From the NCBI GenBank assembly GCA_049451635.1, contig JBMTVT010000057.1:1-14043 (forward strand): 14,043 nt of DNA. Direction: 5' to 3'. This document shows positions 6,799 through 14,043 of the stretch, one piece after another. Made by a program: the position numbers and the translations under genes. The stretch is from JBMTVT01 sp049451635 (GTDB taxonomy: Bacteria > Bacteroidota > Bacteroidia > Flavobacteriales > Flavobacteriaceae). Numbering within the stretch: position 1 is the stretch's first letter; each line of letters opens with the position of its first letter. The notes beneath the pieces were generated by a model. The model was not told where the DNA came from and made no database searches. It worked only from the letters and a program-made list of their open reading frames with translations.

Positions 6799-7857
6799 TT
6801 AAATATTTGCTGCCAACCAGTCTCCTACCTCTTTGGTGCCATAAGCTTTACCACCATCAGCCAAATCTTCGGTAACAATACCTTCAGCCAACGCTTTATT
6901 AACAGCTTCTCTAATGGCATTTCCTTCCTTAGGCAAGTTGAAAGCCATTTCAAACATCATAGCAGCCGATAAAATAGTTGCCATAGGATTTGCTATATTC
7001 TTTCCTGTTGCTTGTGGATACGACCCATGAATAGGCTCGAACAAAGCAATATCACTTCCCATGGAAGCTGATGGCATTAAACCCATAGACCCTGAAATTA
7101 CAGAAGCTTCATCAGTTAAAATATCACCAAATAAATTTTCGGTAATCAATACATCGTAACTATTTGGCCATTGTACCAAGCGCATTGCTACGGCATCAAC
7201 AAACTCATAGCTAACTTCTACCTCTGGATAATCTTTTTCCATAGCTTGAACCGTTTCGCGCCATAAGCGTGAGGTTTCCAAAACATTGGCTTTATCAACA
7301 CAGCATAATTTTTTAGTACGTGTCATGGCCAACTCAAACCCTTTTTTTGCTAAGCGTTTTACTTCTTCGCGTGTGTAAACACAATTGTCATAAGCGGTTT
7401 CACCTGCATCTCTTCTACCCTTTTCACCAAAGTAAATACCTCCGGTCAACTCACGTAAAAACACTAAATCGGTACCTTCAATACGTTCTTTTTTTAGTGG
7501 TGATTTATCAATTAAAGATGGAAATGTAAATGTTGGACGTACATTGGCGAATAAACCTAAAGCTTTACGCATTTTAAGCAACCCTTGTTCTGGTCGGACT
7601 TTTGCTGATGGATCGTTATCAAATTTTGGATGACCTATAGCACCAAATAGCACAGCATCAGAGGATTTACATATATTATGTGTGTCATCAGGATATGGTT
7701 CACCAACAGCATCAATAGCTGCAGCACCTGTTAATGCAGGCTTCCAATTAATTTCATGTCCGAACTTAGCAGCTACAGCATCACTCACTTTTACTGCCTG
7801 CTCAATCACTTCTGGTCCTATACCGTCTCCGGCTAAAAGGGCTATGTTAAATTTCAT
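6799..7857 (-). CDS. leuB: 3-isopropylmalate dehydrogenase
   Basis: The 352-residue protein is the family length. It catalyses NAD-dependent oxidative decarboxylation of (2R,3S)-3-isopropylmalate to 2-ketoisocaproate in the cytosol, the third dedicated leucine step. Visible motifs: GDGIGPEV (10-17); Arg97, Arg107 and Arg135 for the substrate carboxylate (MRKAL, ANVRP, FLRELTGG); catalytic Tyr142 in GGIYFGEKG; Lys189 in VDKANVLE; metal-binding Asp221, Asp245 and Asp249 in the last two motifs DAVAMRLV and NLFGDILTDEAS; and the GSMGLMPSAS segment. The adenosine-binding HGSYPQATGKNIANP (277-291) indicates NAD use. It is the last gene of the leu operon, 9 nt after the leuA-like stop, with the terminator at 6735-6771. 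If the upstream synthase makes citramalate, LeuB would also oxidise 3-methylmalate. Confidence 0.97.
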   Translation of the reverse strand: MKFNIALLAGDGIGPEVIEQAVKVSDAVAAKFGHEINWKPALTGAAAIDAVGEPYPDDTHNICKSSDAVLFGAIGHPKFDNDPSAKVRPEQGLLKMRKALGLFANVRPTFTFPSLIDKSPLKKERIEGTDLVFLRELTGGIYFGEKGRRDAGETAYDNCVYTREEVKRLAKKGFELAMTRTKKLCCVDKANVLETSRLWRETVQAMEKDYPEVEVSYEFVDAVAMRLVQWPNSYDVLITENLFGDILTDEASVISGSMGLMPSASMGSDIALFEPIHGSYPQATGKNIANPMATILSAAMMFEMAFNLPKEGNAIREAVNKALAEGIVTEDLADGGKAYGTKEVGDWLAANI

Positions 7858-7866
7858 CTCTTTATT

Positions 7867-9387
7867 TTAGTTTGTAATAATATTTAGCATTTTCTCAGTG
7901 GCTTTAATGGCCGATACCGTTTGATCGGAATCCAAACCACGGGTTTTAAATTCTTTTTCAGGGCTTTTCCATGTGATAATGGTTTCACATAAGGCATCTG
8001 AACGACTACCGGGTGGTATTCTTACAGCATAATCAATCAAATCAGGTAATACCAATTTTTTCTTTCTGAAGACATTTTTTATAGCATTCATAAATGCATC
8101 AAACTGTCCATCACCTTGTGCGTTTTCCTCATAAGTCTCGTTTTCAATAGTTATTGAAACCGTTGTTGATGGTCGCAGCCCTTTTGAATGTGTCAATACA
8201 TAAGATTCCACTTTTACTTTCTCTTCATAAGTTCTATCTAATACATCAGAGATGATATATGGTAAATCTTCTTTGGTAACCACTTGTTTTTTATCTCCCA
8301 ACTCAATGATACGCTGGGTTACTTTTTTTAAGTCCTCATCATTCAACTGAAGCCCTAATTCCTGTAAATTCTTTTGGATATTGGCTTTACCAGAAGATTT
8401 ACCTAAAGCATATTGGCGTTTTCTACCAAAACGCTCGGGCATTAAATCGCTAAAATAAAGGTTCTTTTTATTATCACCATCAGCATGAATACCCGCCGTT
8501 TGTGTAAAAACATTAGCGCCAATAATAGGTTTGTTGGCGGGAATCATAATACCTGAAAAATTCTCAACAAGCTTACTTACAGTATACAGTACTTTTTCAT
8601 TCACACTAATTTCAATATCTGGCATAAAATCATTGATAACCGCAATGGTACTTGCCATAGGCGCATTACCAGCACGTTCGCCCATGCCATTAACTGTTAA
8701 GTGCAAGCCATTGGCACCTGCGCGAACGCCTTCAATAGCATTGGAAACACCTAAGTCATAATCATTATGTGCATGAAAATCAAAATGCAAAACAGGGTAT
8801 TTACGCCTAATTTCTTTGATAAATTCAAATGATTCAGAAGGTGTTAATATACCCAAAGTGTCAGGGAGCATAATACGCTTTACTGGCTGTGTTGATAAAA
8901 ACGCTAAAAACTCAAAAACATAGTCTTTAGAATTTCTCATACCATTACTCCAATCTTCAAGATAAACATTAGTTTTTATACCTTTACTTTTAGCAAGCAA
9001 AATGTTTTCTTCAATATCTTTAAAGTGCTGGTTAGGAGTTTTTTTAAGTTGGTAAGTTAAATGGTTAAGTGATCCTTTAGTTAATAGGTTTTGAACCTTG
9101 GCCCCTGCTTCAATCATCCAATCAATGGATACACCATTATCAACAAAAGTGAGAACTTCAACGTTATTTAAATAGTTGTTTTCTTTTGCCCAAAGGGTAA
9201 TATCTTTTACAGCTTGAAATTCGCCTTCCGATACTCTTGCTGAAGCAATTTCAATACGGTCAACTTTTAACTCGTCGAGTAAAAGTTTGGCAATGGTTAA
9301 TTTTTCAGAAGCAGAAAACGACACACCTGAGGTCTGTTCACCATCACGCAAAGTCGTGTCCATGATTTCTAAATACCTTGTTGCCAT
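7867..9387 (-). CDS. 2-isopropylmalate synthase family enzyme (LeuA-like, possibly citramalate synthase)
   Basis: This 506-residue enzyme belongs to the HMG-CoA-lyase-like Claisen condensing family. The N-terminal TIM barrel has TTLRDGEQ (11-18; Arg14, metal-binding Asp15), LPDTLG (174-179), metal ligands His205 and His207 in DFHAHNDYDLG, and NGMGERAGNAP (233-243). The C-terminal LeuA allosteric dimer domain covers about 385-500 with GDGQFDAFMNAIK (425-437). It transfers acetyl-CoA to a 2-oxoacid: 2-oxoisovalerate (leucine) or pyruvate (citramalate, towards isoleucine). The substrate loop (LLTKGSLNHLTYQLKK, 101-116) is not the classical LeuA TSDIH-type loop, so I leave the symbol empty. The intact regulatory domain predicts feedback control by an end-product amino acid. 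It sits 4 nt after leuD and 9 nt before leuB, clearly co-translated with them. Confidence 0.85.
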   Translation of the reverse strand: MATRYLEIMDTTLRDGEQTSGVSFSASEKLTIAKLLLDELKVDRIEIASARVSEGEFQAVKDITLWAKENNYLNNVEVLTFVDNGVSIDWMIEAGAKVQNLLTKGSLNHLTYQLKKTPNQHFKDIEENILLAKSKGIKTNVYLEDWSNGMRNSKDYVFEFLAFLSTQPVKRIMLPDTLGILTPSESFEFIKEIRRKYPVLHFDFHAHNDYDLGVSNAIEGVRAGANGLHLTVNGMGERAGNAPMASTIAVINDFMPDIEISVNEKVLYTVSKLVENFSGIMIPANKPIIGANVFTQTAGIHADGDNKKNLYFSDLMPERFGRKRQYALGKSSGKANIQKNLQELGLQLNDEDLKKVTQRIIELGDKKQVVTKEDLPYIISDVLDRTYEEKVKVESYVLTHSKGLRPSTTVSITIENETYEENAQGDGQFDAFMNAIKNVFRKKKLVLPDLIDYAVRIPPGSRSDALCETIITWKSPEKEFKTRGLDSDQTVSAIKATEKMLNIITN

Positions 9388-9391
9388 TATC

Positions 9392-9988
9392 TTATAGCAT
9401 CAAACCGTTAGCAAATTCTTCAATTTCTCCTTTAATATTTTGCAAATAGTCTATATCATCAAAACCATTTAACATGTTGTCTTTTTTATAACTATTGATT
9501 TCAAAGGATTCTTGGGCTCCAGTAGATTTGATGGTAATGGTTTGCTCAGGAAGGTTTACCTCTATTTCTGTATTGGGATCTTTGTAAATTTCCTCAAAAA
9601 TTTGCTCAGAAAATTCTGGAGTTACTTGAACTGGTAACACACCAACATTCAAACAGTTATTTCTAAAAATATCAGCAAAAAAGCTAGATACTACACATCG
9701 GAAGCCATAATCATAAACCGCCCAAGCTGCATGTTCTCTTGATGAACCTGAACCAAAGTTTTTGCCTCCAACAAGTATTTTACCACTGTAAATGGGGTTG
9801 TTTAAAACAAAGTTTTCTTTAGGAGAACCATCACTGTTATAACGCCAATCTCTAAAAAGGTTATCACCAAAACCTTTTCGCTCAGTAGCTTTAAGAAAAC
9901 GAGCTGGTATTATTTGATCGGTATCTACATTTTCTAAAGGTAGGGGAACCGCTGTACTTGTTAATATATTGAATTTATCGTATGCCAT
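9392..9988 (-). CDS. leuD: 3-isopropylmalate dehydratase small subunit
   Basis: This 198-residue swivel-domain subunit pairs with LeuC to isomerise 2-isopropylmalate to 3-isopropylmalate. Visible family motifs: NVDTDQIIPARFLK (20-33), GKNFGSGSSREHAAWAV (75-91), SFFADIFRNNCLNVGVLP (102-119) and the C-terminal LNGFDDIDYL. Length is that of bacterial LeuD proteins. ATG at 9988 is 32 nt after the leuC stop, and the next gene begins 4 nt after its stop, so it is an internal gene of the leu operon. The subunit acts in the cytosol and contributes the substrate-recognition loop near the Fe-S site on LeuC. Confidence 0.97.
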   Translation of the reverse strand: MAYDKFNILTSTAVPLPLENVDTDQIIPARFLKATERKGFGDNLFRDWRYNSDGSPKENFVLNNPIYSGKILVGGKNFGSGSSREHAAWAVYDYGFRCVVSSFFADIFRNNCLNVGVLPVQVTPEFSEQIFEEIYKDPNTEIEVNLPEQTITIKSTGAQESFEINSYKKDNMLNGFDDIDYLQNIKGEIEEFANGLML

Positions 9989-10020
9989 TTTAAAGTTTAT
10001 TTGTTTGCAAGATTCAAAGT

Positions 10021-11415
10021 TTAAAGTAATTCTCTTGGGTCTGTAACTACGCCTGTAACCGCCGCTGCCGCCGCTACTAATGGGCTAGCCAGCATGGTTC
10101 TAGAACCTGGACCTTGACGCCCTTCAAAGTTTCTGTTAGAGGTACTTACCGCATATTTTCCGGCAGGAATTTTATCATCATTCATTGCTAAACATGCCGA
10201 ACAACCTGGTTGACGTAATGTAAAACCAGCTTCGGTTATAATGTCTAAAATACCTTCTTCTTTAATTTTAGCCTCTACTTCATGTGAACCTGGAACTAAC
10301 CAAGCGGTAATATGATCTGCTTTTTTCTTGCCTTTTACTATAGATGCAAATGCCCTAAAATCTTCAATTCGTCCGTTGGTACAACTTCCTAAGAATATAA
10401 AATCAACTTTTTTACCAATCATAGAGTCGTTCTCATCATAACCCATATACTCTAATGATTTTTTATAGGTAGCAACACCACCTTCAACAGCTTCGGCATT
10501 TGGAATATGTTTAGAGATACCTATTCCCATGCCAGGATTTGTACCGTAGGTAATCATAGGTTCAATATCACTTGCGTTAAATGTTAACTCCTTATCAAAA
10601 GTTGCTCCTTCTTCAGTTTTTAAAGTTTTCCAGTGGGCTACGGCTTTGTCCCAATCGTCTCCTTTTAGAGATAATGGTTTGCCTTTCAAATAAGCAAAAG
10701 TAGTTTCATCTGGCGCAATCATACCACCACGAGCTCCCATTTCAATGGATAGGTTACAAACAGTCATACGCCCTTCCATAGTCATATTTTCAAATACATC
10801 GCCTGCATATTCTACAAAATAACCTGTAGCTCCTGAAGTTGTTAATTGCGAAATAATATAAAGCGCTACATCTTTAGGTGTCACTCCCTTGCCCAATTGC
10901 CCATTAATATTAATACGCATTTTTTTAGGTTTAGGTTGCATGATGCATTGTGTGGACAATACCATTTCAACTTCTGAAGTACCAATACCAAAAGCAATAG
11001 CGCCAAAAGCACCATGGGTTGATGTATGTGAATCTCCACAAACTATAGTTGCTCCAGGAAAGGTAATACCATTTTCTGGTCCAACAACATGAACAATACC
11101 ATTTTTTTCATGCCCTAAACCCCAATGGCTAATACCATGCGCTTTTGAGTTTTCTTCTAAAGCTTTAAGTTGATTTGCAGATAAAGGATCTTCAACAGGC
11201 AAATGTTGGTTAATAGTTGGCGTATTGTGGTCTGCCGTTGCAAATGTACGTTCTGGATACATTACTTTTAATCCTCTGTTTTTTAGACCTAAAAAAGCCA
11301 CAGGACTCGTAACTTCGTGAATAAAATGGCGGTCTATAAAAAACACATCAGGACCTCCTTCAATCTTTCTTACAACATGGGAATCCCATACTTTATCAAA
11401 CAATGTTTTGCTCAT
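10021..11415 (-). CDS. leuC: 3-isopropylmalate dehydratase large subunit
   Basis: At 464 residues it is the usual LeuC length and has an unbroken aconitase-fold sequence. The [4Fe-4S] ligands are Cys345 (GSCTNGR), Cys405 and Cys408 (PGCSACLAMN). Other landmarks are ADHNTPT (61-67), CGDSHTSTHGAFG (126-138), GARGGMIAPDET (228-239) and TSNRNFEGRQGPGSRTMLASP near the end. It dehydrates and rehydrates 2-isopropylmalate through 2-isopropylmaleate with LeuD. As first gene of the operon it follows a promoter at 11488-11519 and a structured leader. The oxygen-sensitive cluster makes its activity depend on iron supply. Start ATG at 11415 is confirmed by the conserved MSKTLFDKVWDSHVV opening. Confidence 0.98.
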   Translation of the reverse strand: MSKTLFDKVWDSHVVRKIEGGPDVFFIDRHFIHEVTSPVAFLGLKNRGLKVMYPERTFATADHNTPTINQHLPVEDPLSANQLKALEENSKAHGISHWGLGHEKNGIVHVVGPENGITFPGATIVCGDSHTSTHGAFGAIAFGIGTSEVEMVLSTQCIMQPKPKKMRININGQLGKGVTPKDVALYIISQLTTSGATGYFVEYAGDVFENMTMEGRMTVCNLSIEMGARGGMIAPDETTFAYLKGKPLSLKGDDWDKAVAHWKTLKTEEGATFDKELTFNASDIEPMITYGTNPGMGIGISKHIPNAEAVEGGVATYKKSLEYMGYDENDSMIGKKVDFIFLGSCTNGRIEDFRAFASIVKGKKKADHITAWLVPGSHEVEAKIKEEGILDIITEAGFTLRQPGCSACLAMNDDKIPAGKYAVSTSNRNFEGRQGPGSRTMLASPLVAAAAAVTGVVTDPRELL

Positions 11416-11437
11416 AAATAATTTTAGTTTTGTTTAG

Positions 11438-11482
11438 CTTATGCTGGTAATTGATTTGCTTCTTTATTAAGAAGCGCATAAG
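11438..11482 (-). promoter_or_regulatory. Structured leader of the leu operon
   Basis: The minus-strand RNA reads CUUAUGC, GCUUCUU, AAUA, AAGAAGC, then 13 unpaired bases, then GCAUAAG. The outer 7-bp pair (11476-11482 with 11438-11444) encloses a 7-bp inner hairpin (11469-11475 with 11458-11464) stacked directly on its 5' strand. The predicted transcript starts at or just before this element, and the leuC ATG is 22 nt beyond it. It could be a cis-acting RNA, a 5' stabilising structure, or at DNA level a palindromic operator (gcttctt-N4-aagaagc). No run of leucine codons or T-tract suggests classical attenuation. Confidence 0.5.
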
Positions 11483-11487
11483 ATGAA

Positions 11488-11519
11488 CAAATTTATATTT
11501 TATTACAGTTATTTAAAAC
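11488..11519 (-). promoter_or_regulatory. Promoter of the leuCD-leuA-leuB operon
   Basis: On the minus strand TAAATTTG (11495-11488) is a perfect Bacteroidota -7 box, and GTTTT (11519-11515), a 3-of-4 match to the -33 TTTG, lies exactly 19 nt upstream. It predicts a transcript start around 11480-11484, about 65-70 nt before the leuC ATG, immediately at the leader hairpin. Confidence 0.65.
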
Positions 11520-11638
11520 TTTAAGGTCTAGTGTTATTGAATTTTTATAAAATTACTAATAGATACCCTATAAACTGAATTTTATTCAATATATATATAG
11601 GTTTGTTTACAATTTTTAAAAGGTAATTTTCAACTATT

Positions 11639-12526
11639 TCATAATAAGCTTTGTTGCCCACTCTCATTGGGAACAGTTAATGAATAGCCTAATTCTGAAT
11701 TAAGCTTTTTTATAAAATAGGCCGAAAGCAAAGGGGATTCTTTTTCAATATTTTGGTGAATAAAAAAATCTATTTCTTTAATGCCTTGTTCTTTCCAAAG
11801 TTTTATACGTTTTATCCAATCATCTAAACGGGTGTAATCGGTTTCATGATTTGCCCCCACGTAACGTACAAATGCTGTCACATTAGTAAGGCGCATATGC
11901 ATAATATCGCGCCTTCCAGCGGTATCAACAATAATATTTGATATATTATTTACCTCTAAAAGAGCGTATAAATTTTCAGCTATCTCTTTGTCATTGTACC
12001 AATCGGTATGTCTAAACTCTATGGCCAGTGGTATTTCTTTAGGCCAATTTTCAACAAAAGCCTCCACCCTATCAAAATCCTTGGGTGAAAAATTATTATG
12101 CATTTGTAAGAATACTGTACCTAGTTTTTCTTTTAGGTTTGATGCATTGTATAAATAGTTTCCTACTACTTCTTGGATGTCCTGCAAGCGTTTCCAGTGA
12201 CTAATTTCTTGGTTTAATTTAGGGAAAAACTTAAAACCTTCTGGTGTTTTTTTATGCCATGTTGCAAATTGTTCCGCAGGAAAAATTCTGTAAAACGTAG
12301 CATTCAGCTCAATGGAATTAAACTGTGTTGCATAGTATGCCAACTCATCTTTTGTTCCCCTTGGATAAAACCCTTTAAGATCTGCTTTGTTCCATTTTGC
12401 ACATCCAACATATATATCTGGGATGTTATCATCTTTCACTTTATTGAGCACACGTTTGGTATCTGGATGGTCATCAGGTAAAGTAAAATCAATAGTTTCT
12501 GGGTTTTGTGCGCTTCCAAATTTCAT
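11639..12526 (-). CDS. DUF72 (YecE-like) family protein
   Basis: The 295-residue soluble protein has the DUF72 TIM-barrel-like signature: IYVGCAKWN near residue 38 (canonical IGTSGWxY region), YYATQFNSIELNATFYRIF (about 64-82), FKFFPKLNQEISHWKRL, LGTVFLQMHNNFSP, LAIEFRHTDWY and a late AFVRYVG. About 35 residues precede the barrel. No signal peptide or membrane segment is visible. The family is widespread but its biochemical role is not established. The gene is upstream of leuC in the same direction, but 223 bp separate them and leuC has its own promoter, so it is probably not part of the leu operon. It is divergent from the 138-residue gene at 12649. Confidence 0.9.
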   Translation of the reverse strand: MKFGSAQNPETIDFTLPDDHPDTKRVLNKVKDDNIPDIYVGCAKWNKADLKGFYPRGTKDELAYYATQFNSIELNATFYRIFPAEQFATWHKKTPEGFKFFPKLNQEISHWKRLQDIQEVVGNYLYNASNLKEKLGTVFLQMHNNFSPKDFDRVEAFVENWPKEIPLAIEFRHTDWYNDKEIAENLYALLEVNNISNIIVDTAGRRDIMHMRLTNVTAFVRYVGANHETDYTRLDDWIKRIKLWKEQGIKEIDFFIHQNIEKESPLLSAYFIKKLNSELGYSLTVPNESGQQSLL

Positions 12527-12648
12527 CAGTTAGTTTTTAAGATTTAAAGATAAAAAATCTTTATTGTTAATAAGGTGGTTAATAATTATACTTTGGAAGG
12601 TAGTTATGCACATTTAATAATCTATACTTTTAATCGAAACTCCAAGAC

Positions 12649-13065
12649 ATGAACTCCAGAGACTTTAATTTAAAAAGTATTAGGCCAGTTATTGAAACGG
12701 TTACCATAAATGATAACATGAGTAGAGATGAACGATTTCAGAATTTAGTTTTGCGTCCAATTATAAAAATGCAAAGCGACTTATTTATTGAGGTTTTTAA
12801 AAATTATATAGCTAAGCATAAATCCGTTTTTTACGATTTAACAGTTGATAAGCGAATGGAATATGTGGAAAATGCCATTCAAAAAGATATGAAATTTAGA
12901 AATTCAATGAAAGGTATGGTAATTGGTCAATTTACCGTTGAAGAATATTTGCTTTATATAGAAAATTCATCAGCTCTAAATAAGCGGATGATGAATATTG
13001 TAAAAGAGCGATTGCTCAATAATATTCAACTTTTTGAAAGACCTAAAGTACTACAAGCTGTATAG
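12649..13065 (+). CDS. Conserved small protein of unknown function
   Basis: The 138-residue protein has no signal peptide or membrane segment. It appears mostly helical, with motifs MSRDERFQNLVLRPIIKMQ, DLFIEVFKNYIAKHK and IENSSALNKRMMNIVKERL. I have a memory of similar flavobacterial proteins deposited with the label glyoxalase, but I see no vicinal-oxygen-chelate repeat or metal-ligand pattern here, so that label should not be carried over. The gene is followed after 11 nt by the Gre-like gene and they are likely co-transcribed. The base and codon use resembles the neighbours. The start is the first ATG after the divergent spacer with the DUF72 gene. Confidence 0.8.
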   Translation: MNSRDFNLKSIRPVIETVTINDNMSRDERFQNLVLRPIIKMQSDLFIEVFKNYIAKHKSVFYDLTVDKRMEYVENAIQKDMKFRNSMKGMVIGQFTVEEYLLYIENSSALNKRMMNIVKERLLNNIQLFERPKVLQAV

Positions 13066-13076
13066 TTAGTTTTTGA

Positions 13077-13523
13077 ATGACCATTAAGCAACAACTCCTG
13101 CAAATTTGTAACGAACGCGTTGATAAACGTATTAGTGATTACAAAGAAGAAATTAATTTAATAAAAGATGCCATTGAAAACAATGACAGAGGCAACTCGG
13201 AAGATGATGACTCTGGCAATGGAAAATTATTGAATGATCTTGAAAAAAATATGGCCTATTTAAACGATGCCTACAAAACAAAAGATTATTTAAAACAAAT
13301 AAAAACTAATGCAAATACCAATGATGTTGTGTTGGGAAGTATTGTAAAAACTAGCCAAATGACTTTTTATATAGCGACCAGCATAGGCAAAATAGAACTA
13401 GATAATGAAATTTACTACGCTATTTCTTTAAGTTCGCCTATTGGGCAGTTATTAAAAAATAAAACAGTGAATACTAGTTTTGAATTTAATCAAAATAAAT
13501 ATACCATCACAGAAATTATATAA
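13077..13523 (+). CDS. Gre-factor-like protein (GreA/GreB C-terminal domain with N-terminal coiled coil)
   Basis: This is 148 residues, close to GreA (about 158). Residues 1-76 form two predicted helices (to about 35 and from about 50) joined by a very acidic, Gly/Ser-rich tip, NNDRGNSEDDDSGNGK (35-50). Residues 85-148 fit the GreA/GreB C-terminal FKBP-like domain, with VLGSIV, SLSSPIGQLLKNKTVNTSF and the closing YTITEI. Gre factors enter the RNA polymerase secondary channel and stimulate cleavage of backtracked transcripts through acidic tip residues; the tip here has several candidates but not the canonical GDLSEN motif, so it may be a functional variant or a competitor for the channel. Similar proteins may be mislabelled as 3-oxoacyl-ACP synthase. 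Its last 8 nt overlap the convergent DUF2461 remnant. Confidence 0.65.
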   Translation: MTIKQQLLQICNERVDKRISDYKEEINLIKDAIENNDRGNSEDDDSGNGKLLNDLEKNMAYLNDAYKTKDYLKQIKTNANTNDVVLGSIVKTSQMTFYIATSIGKIELDNEIYYAISLSSPIGQLLKNKTVNTSFEFNQNKYTITEII

Positions 13524-13968
13524 ATGAAACGCCATTTAAGTCTGTAGTTAAAACATCTCTCATATAGTCAAAATATGGGCGAACCGCTTTAAAAGCTTTT
13601 TCAACTTCATTTGTAAAATTTTCATCTAACACCTCGCTATCTGAATAGTTTTTGGTAAAAATGTATTGCTTTTTTTTAATTAAATCTATGGCTTTATGGT
13701 CTTTACTGAAAACTTTTGGAGCTGTTTTAAATTCATCGCCAACAAACGTATTGCCCCAAAAACTATTAAATTTTTTATCTGCTAAAATGTCTCTAATTTC
13801 AGTATCATCCATTTCAAACTCTTTTCGAATTTTAAATAAATCAGATGGAGCAGACTCCCAAAATCCTGTTGCTATAAAGCTTTTGTTTTGTGATTAGATA
13901 TGCAAATAATAACCACCTCTTAATTTAGGTTTTGTTCGATGGAACGCCCCTCCTCAACTACTAGCAAA
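13516..13968 (-). pseudogene. Broken DUF2461 (TIGR02453-type) gene
   Basis: A 98-residue open stretch from an internal ATG (13812) matches the C-terminal part of DUF2461: RDILADKKFNSFWG, KTAPKVFSKDHKAIDLIKKK, and the SDSEVL and AVRPYFDYM endings. Reading upstream in the same frame the family sequence continues through KIRKEFE and NKSFIATGFWES to a TAA at 13894-13896, where a Gln or similar is expected. It then continues with FHRTKPKLRGGYYLHI to a TGA at 13954-13956 and FASS up to about 13968. Beyond that no family sequence is seen in any frame to the window end, so roughly the N-terminal half is missing or scrambled. The gene is non-functional unless the ATG at 13812 makes a fragment. DUF2461 function is unknown. 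The stop overlaps the end of the Gre-like gene by 8 nt. Confidence 0.75.
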
Positions 13969-14043
13969 CTAAGAATAACAGTAAATTTGTCAAGCGATTT
14001 AACAACCTTTAACGGTATTAAGTTTTATTTACCATAAATTATG
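13969..14043. other. Unassigned edge sequence
   Basis: The last 75 bases carry stops in all three minus-strand frames and no recognisable family sequence. A plus-strand 33-codon frame (13939-14040) crosses it but lacks support. It may be the worn 5' part of the DUF2461 remnant or a junction with other sequence. Confidence 0.4.

Noticed and set aside
11396..11479. 27-codon frame (MRFLIKKQ...) overlapping the leader and the leuC start, considered as a leader peptide
   Set aside because: It has only two Leu codons, its ATG lies at or within a few bases of the predicted transcript start, and it overlaps leuC out of frame without an attenuator structure.
12546..12562. aaagat-N5-atcttt inverted repeat in the DUF72/unknown divergent spacer
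   Set aside because: It is a six-base AT-rich repeat, expected by chance in this composition.
12625..12632. TACTTTTA before the 138-residue gene as a -7 box
   Set aside because: It matches 7 of 8 positions but has no -33 element at usable spacing; too weak to list as a feature in AT-rich DNA.
13939..14040. 33-codon plus-strand frame (MERPSSTTSKLRITV...) near the right edge
   Set aside because: It overlaps, on the opposite strand, sequence that reads as DUF2461, and it has no promoter or recognisable family. The end looks somewhat protein-like, but evidence is too thin.

Overview
The window is a low-GC chromosomal segment that looks like a member of the Bacteroidota, most likely a flavobacterium. 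The evidence is the AT-rich composition, the absence of Shine-Dalgarno sequences before confident genes, promoters of the Bacteroidota type (TAnnTTTG), a remnant C-terminal tail of type IX secretion style, and the families present (alternative EF-G2, leuC-leuD-leuA-like-leuB order, a Gre-like protein with an unusual tip). I see no phage, CRISPR, insertion sequence, rRNA or tRNA; this is mostly housekeeping and stress-related sequence with two decayed genes.

Layout. Bases 1-802 (+) hold an exported NlpC/P60-like cysteine peptidase that may begin before the window. A hairpin at 864-895 separates it from a convergent minus-strand pair: an EF-G paralogue with substitutions in all main GTPase motifs (1325-3451), followed 18 nt later by a small coiled-coil protein (926-1306). 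The 238-bp divergent spacer upstream of the EF-G gene contains a near-consensus CRP/FNR-type palindrome (3558-3573). On the plus strand follow a DedA/VTT-like membrane protein (3690-4301), a DUF3817 membrane protein (4369-4662) and, with no intervening base, a YbdG-type mechanosensitive channel (4663-5907).

Bases 5928-6731 (-) are a decayed PhoX/DUF839-type secreted phosphatase that still has its start codon, signal peptide and the end of a sorting tail, but has several stops and frameshifts. Next comes the leucine operon on the minus strand, transcribed leuC (11415-10021), leuD, leuA-like, leuB (7857-6799). It has a good promoter, a structured leader of about 70 nt, and a 15-bp terminator hairpin at 6735-6771. 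LeuCD isomerise and LeuB oxidatively decarboxylates the product of the acyl-transfer enzyme; that enzyme is of the LeuA/citramalate synthase family, so the operon could serve leucine, isoleucine or both.

Upstream of leuC is a DUF72 protein (11639-12526, -). Divergent from it are two small plus-strand genes: a conserved unknown (12649-13065) and a Gre-factor-like protein (13077-13523). The window closes with a broken DUF2461 gene on the minus strand (13516 to about 13968) that overlaps the Gre-like gene tail to tail.

The most interesting item is the EF-G2-like gene with its possible CRP-type operator and its coiled-coil neighbour. It resembles, from memory, the Bacteroides EF-G paralogue reported to support translation without GTP hydrolysis during carbon starvation.
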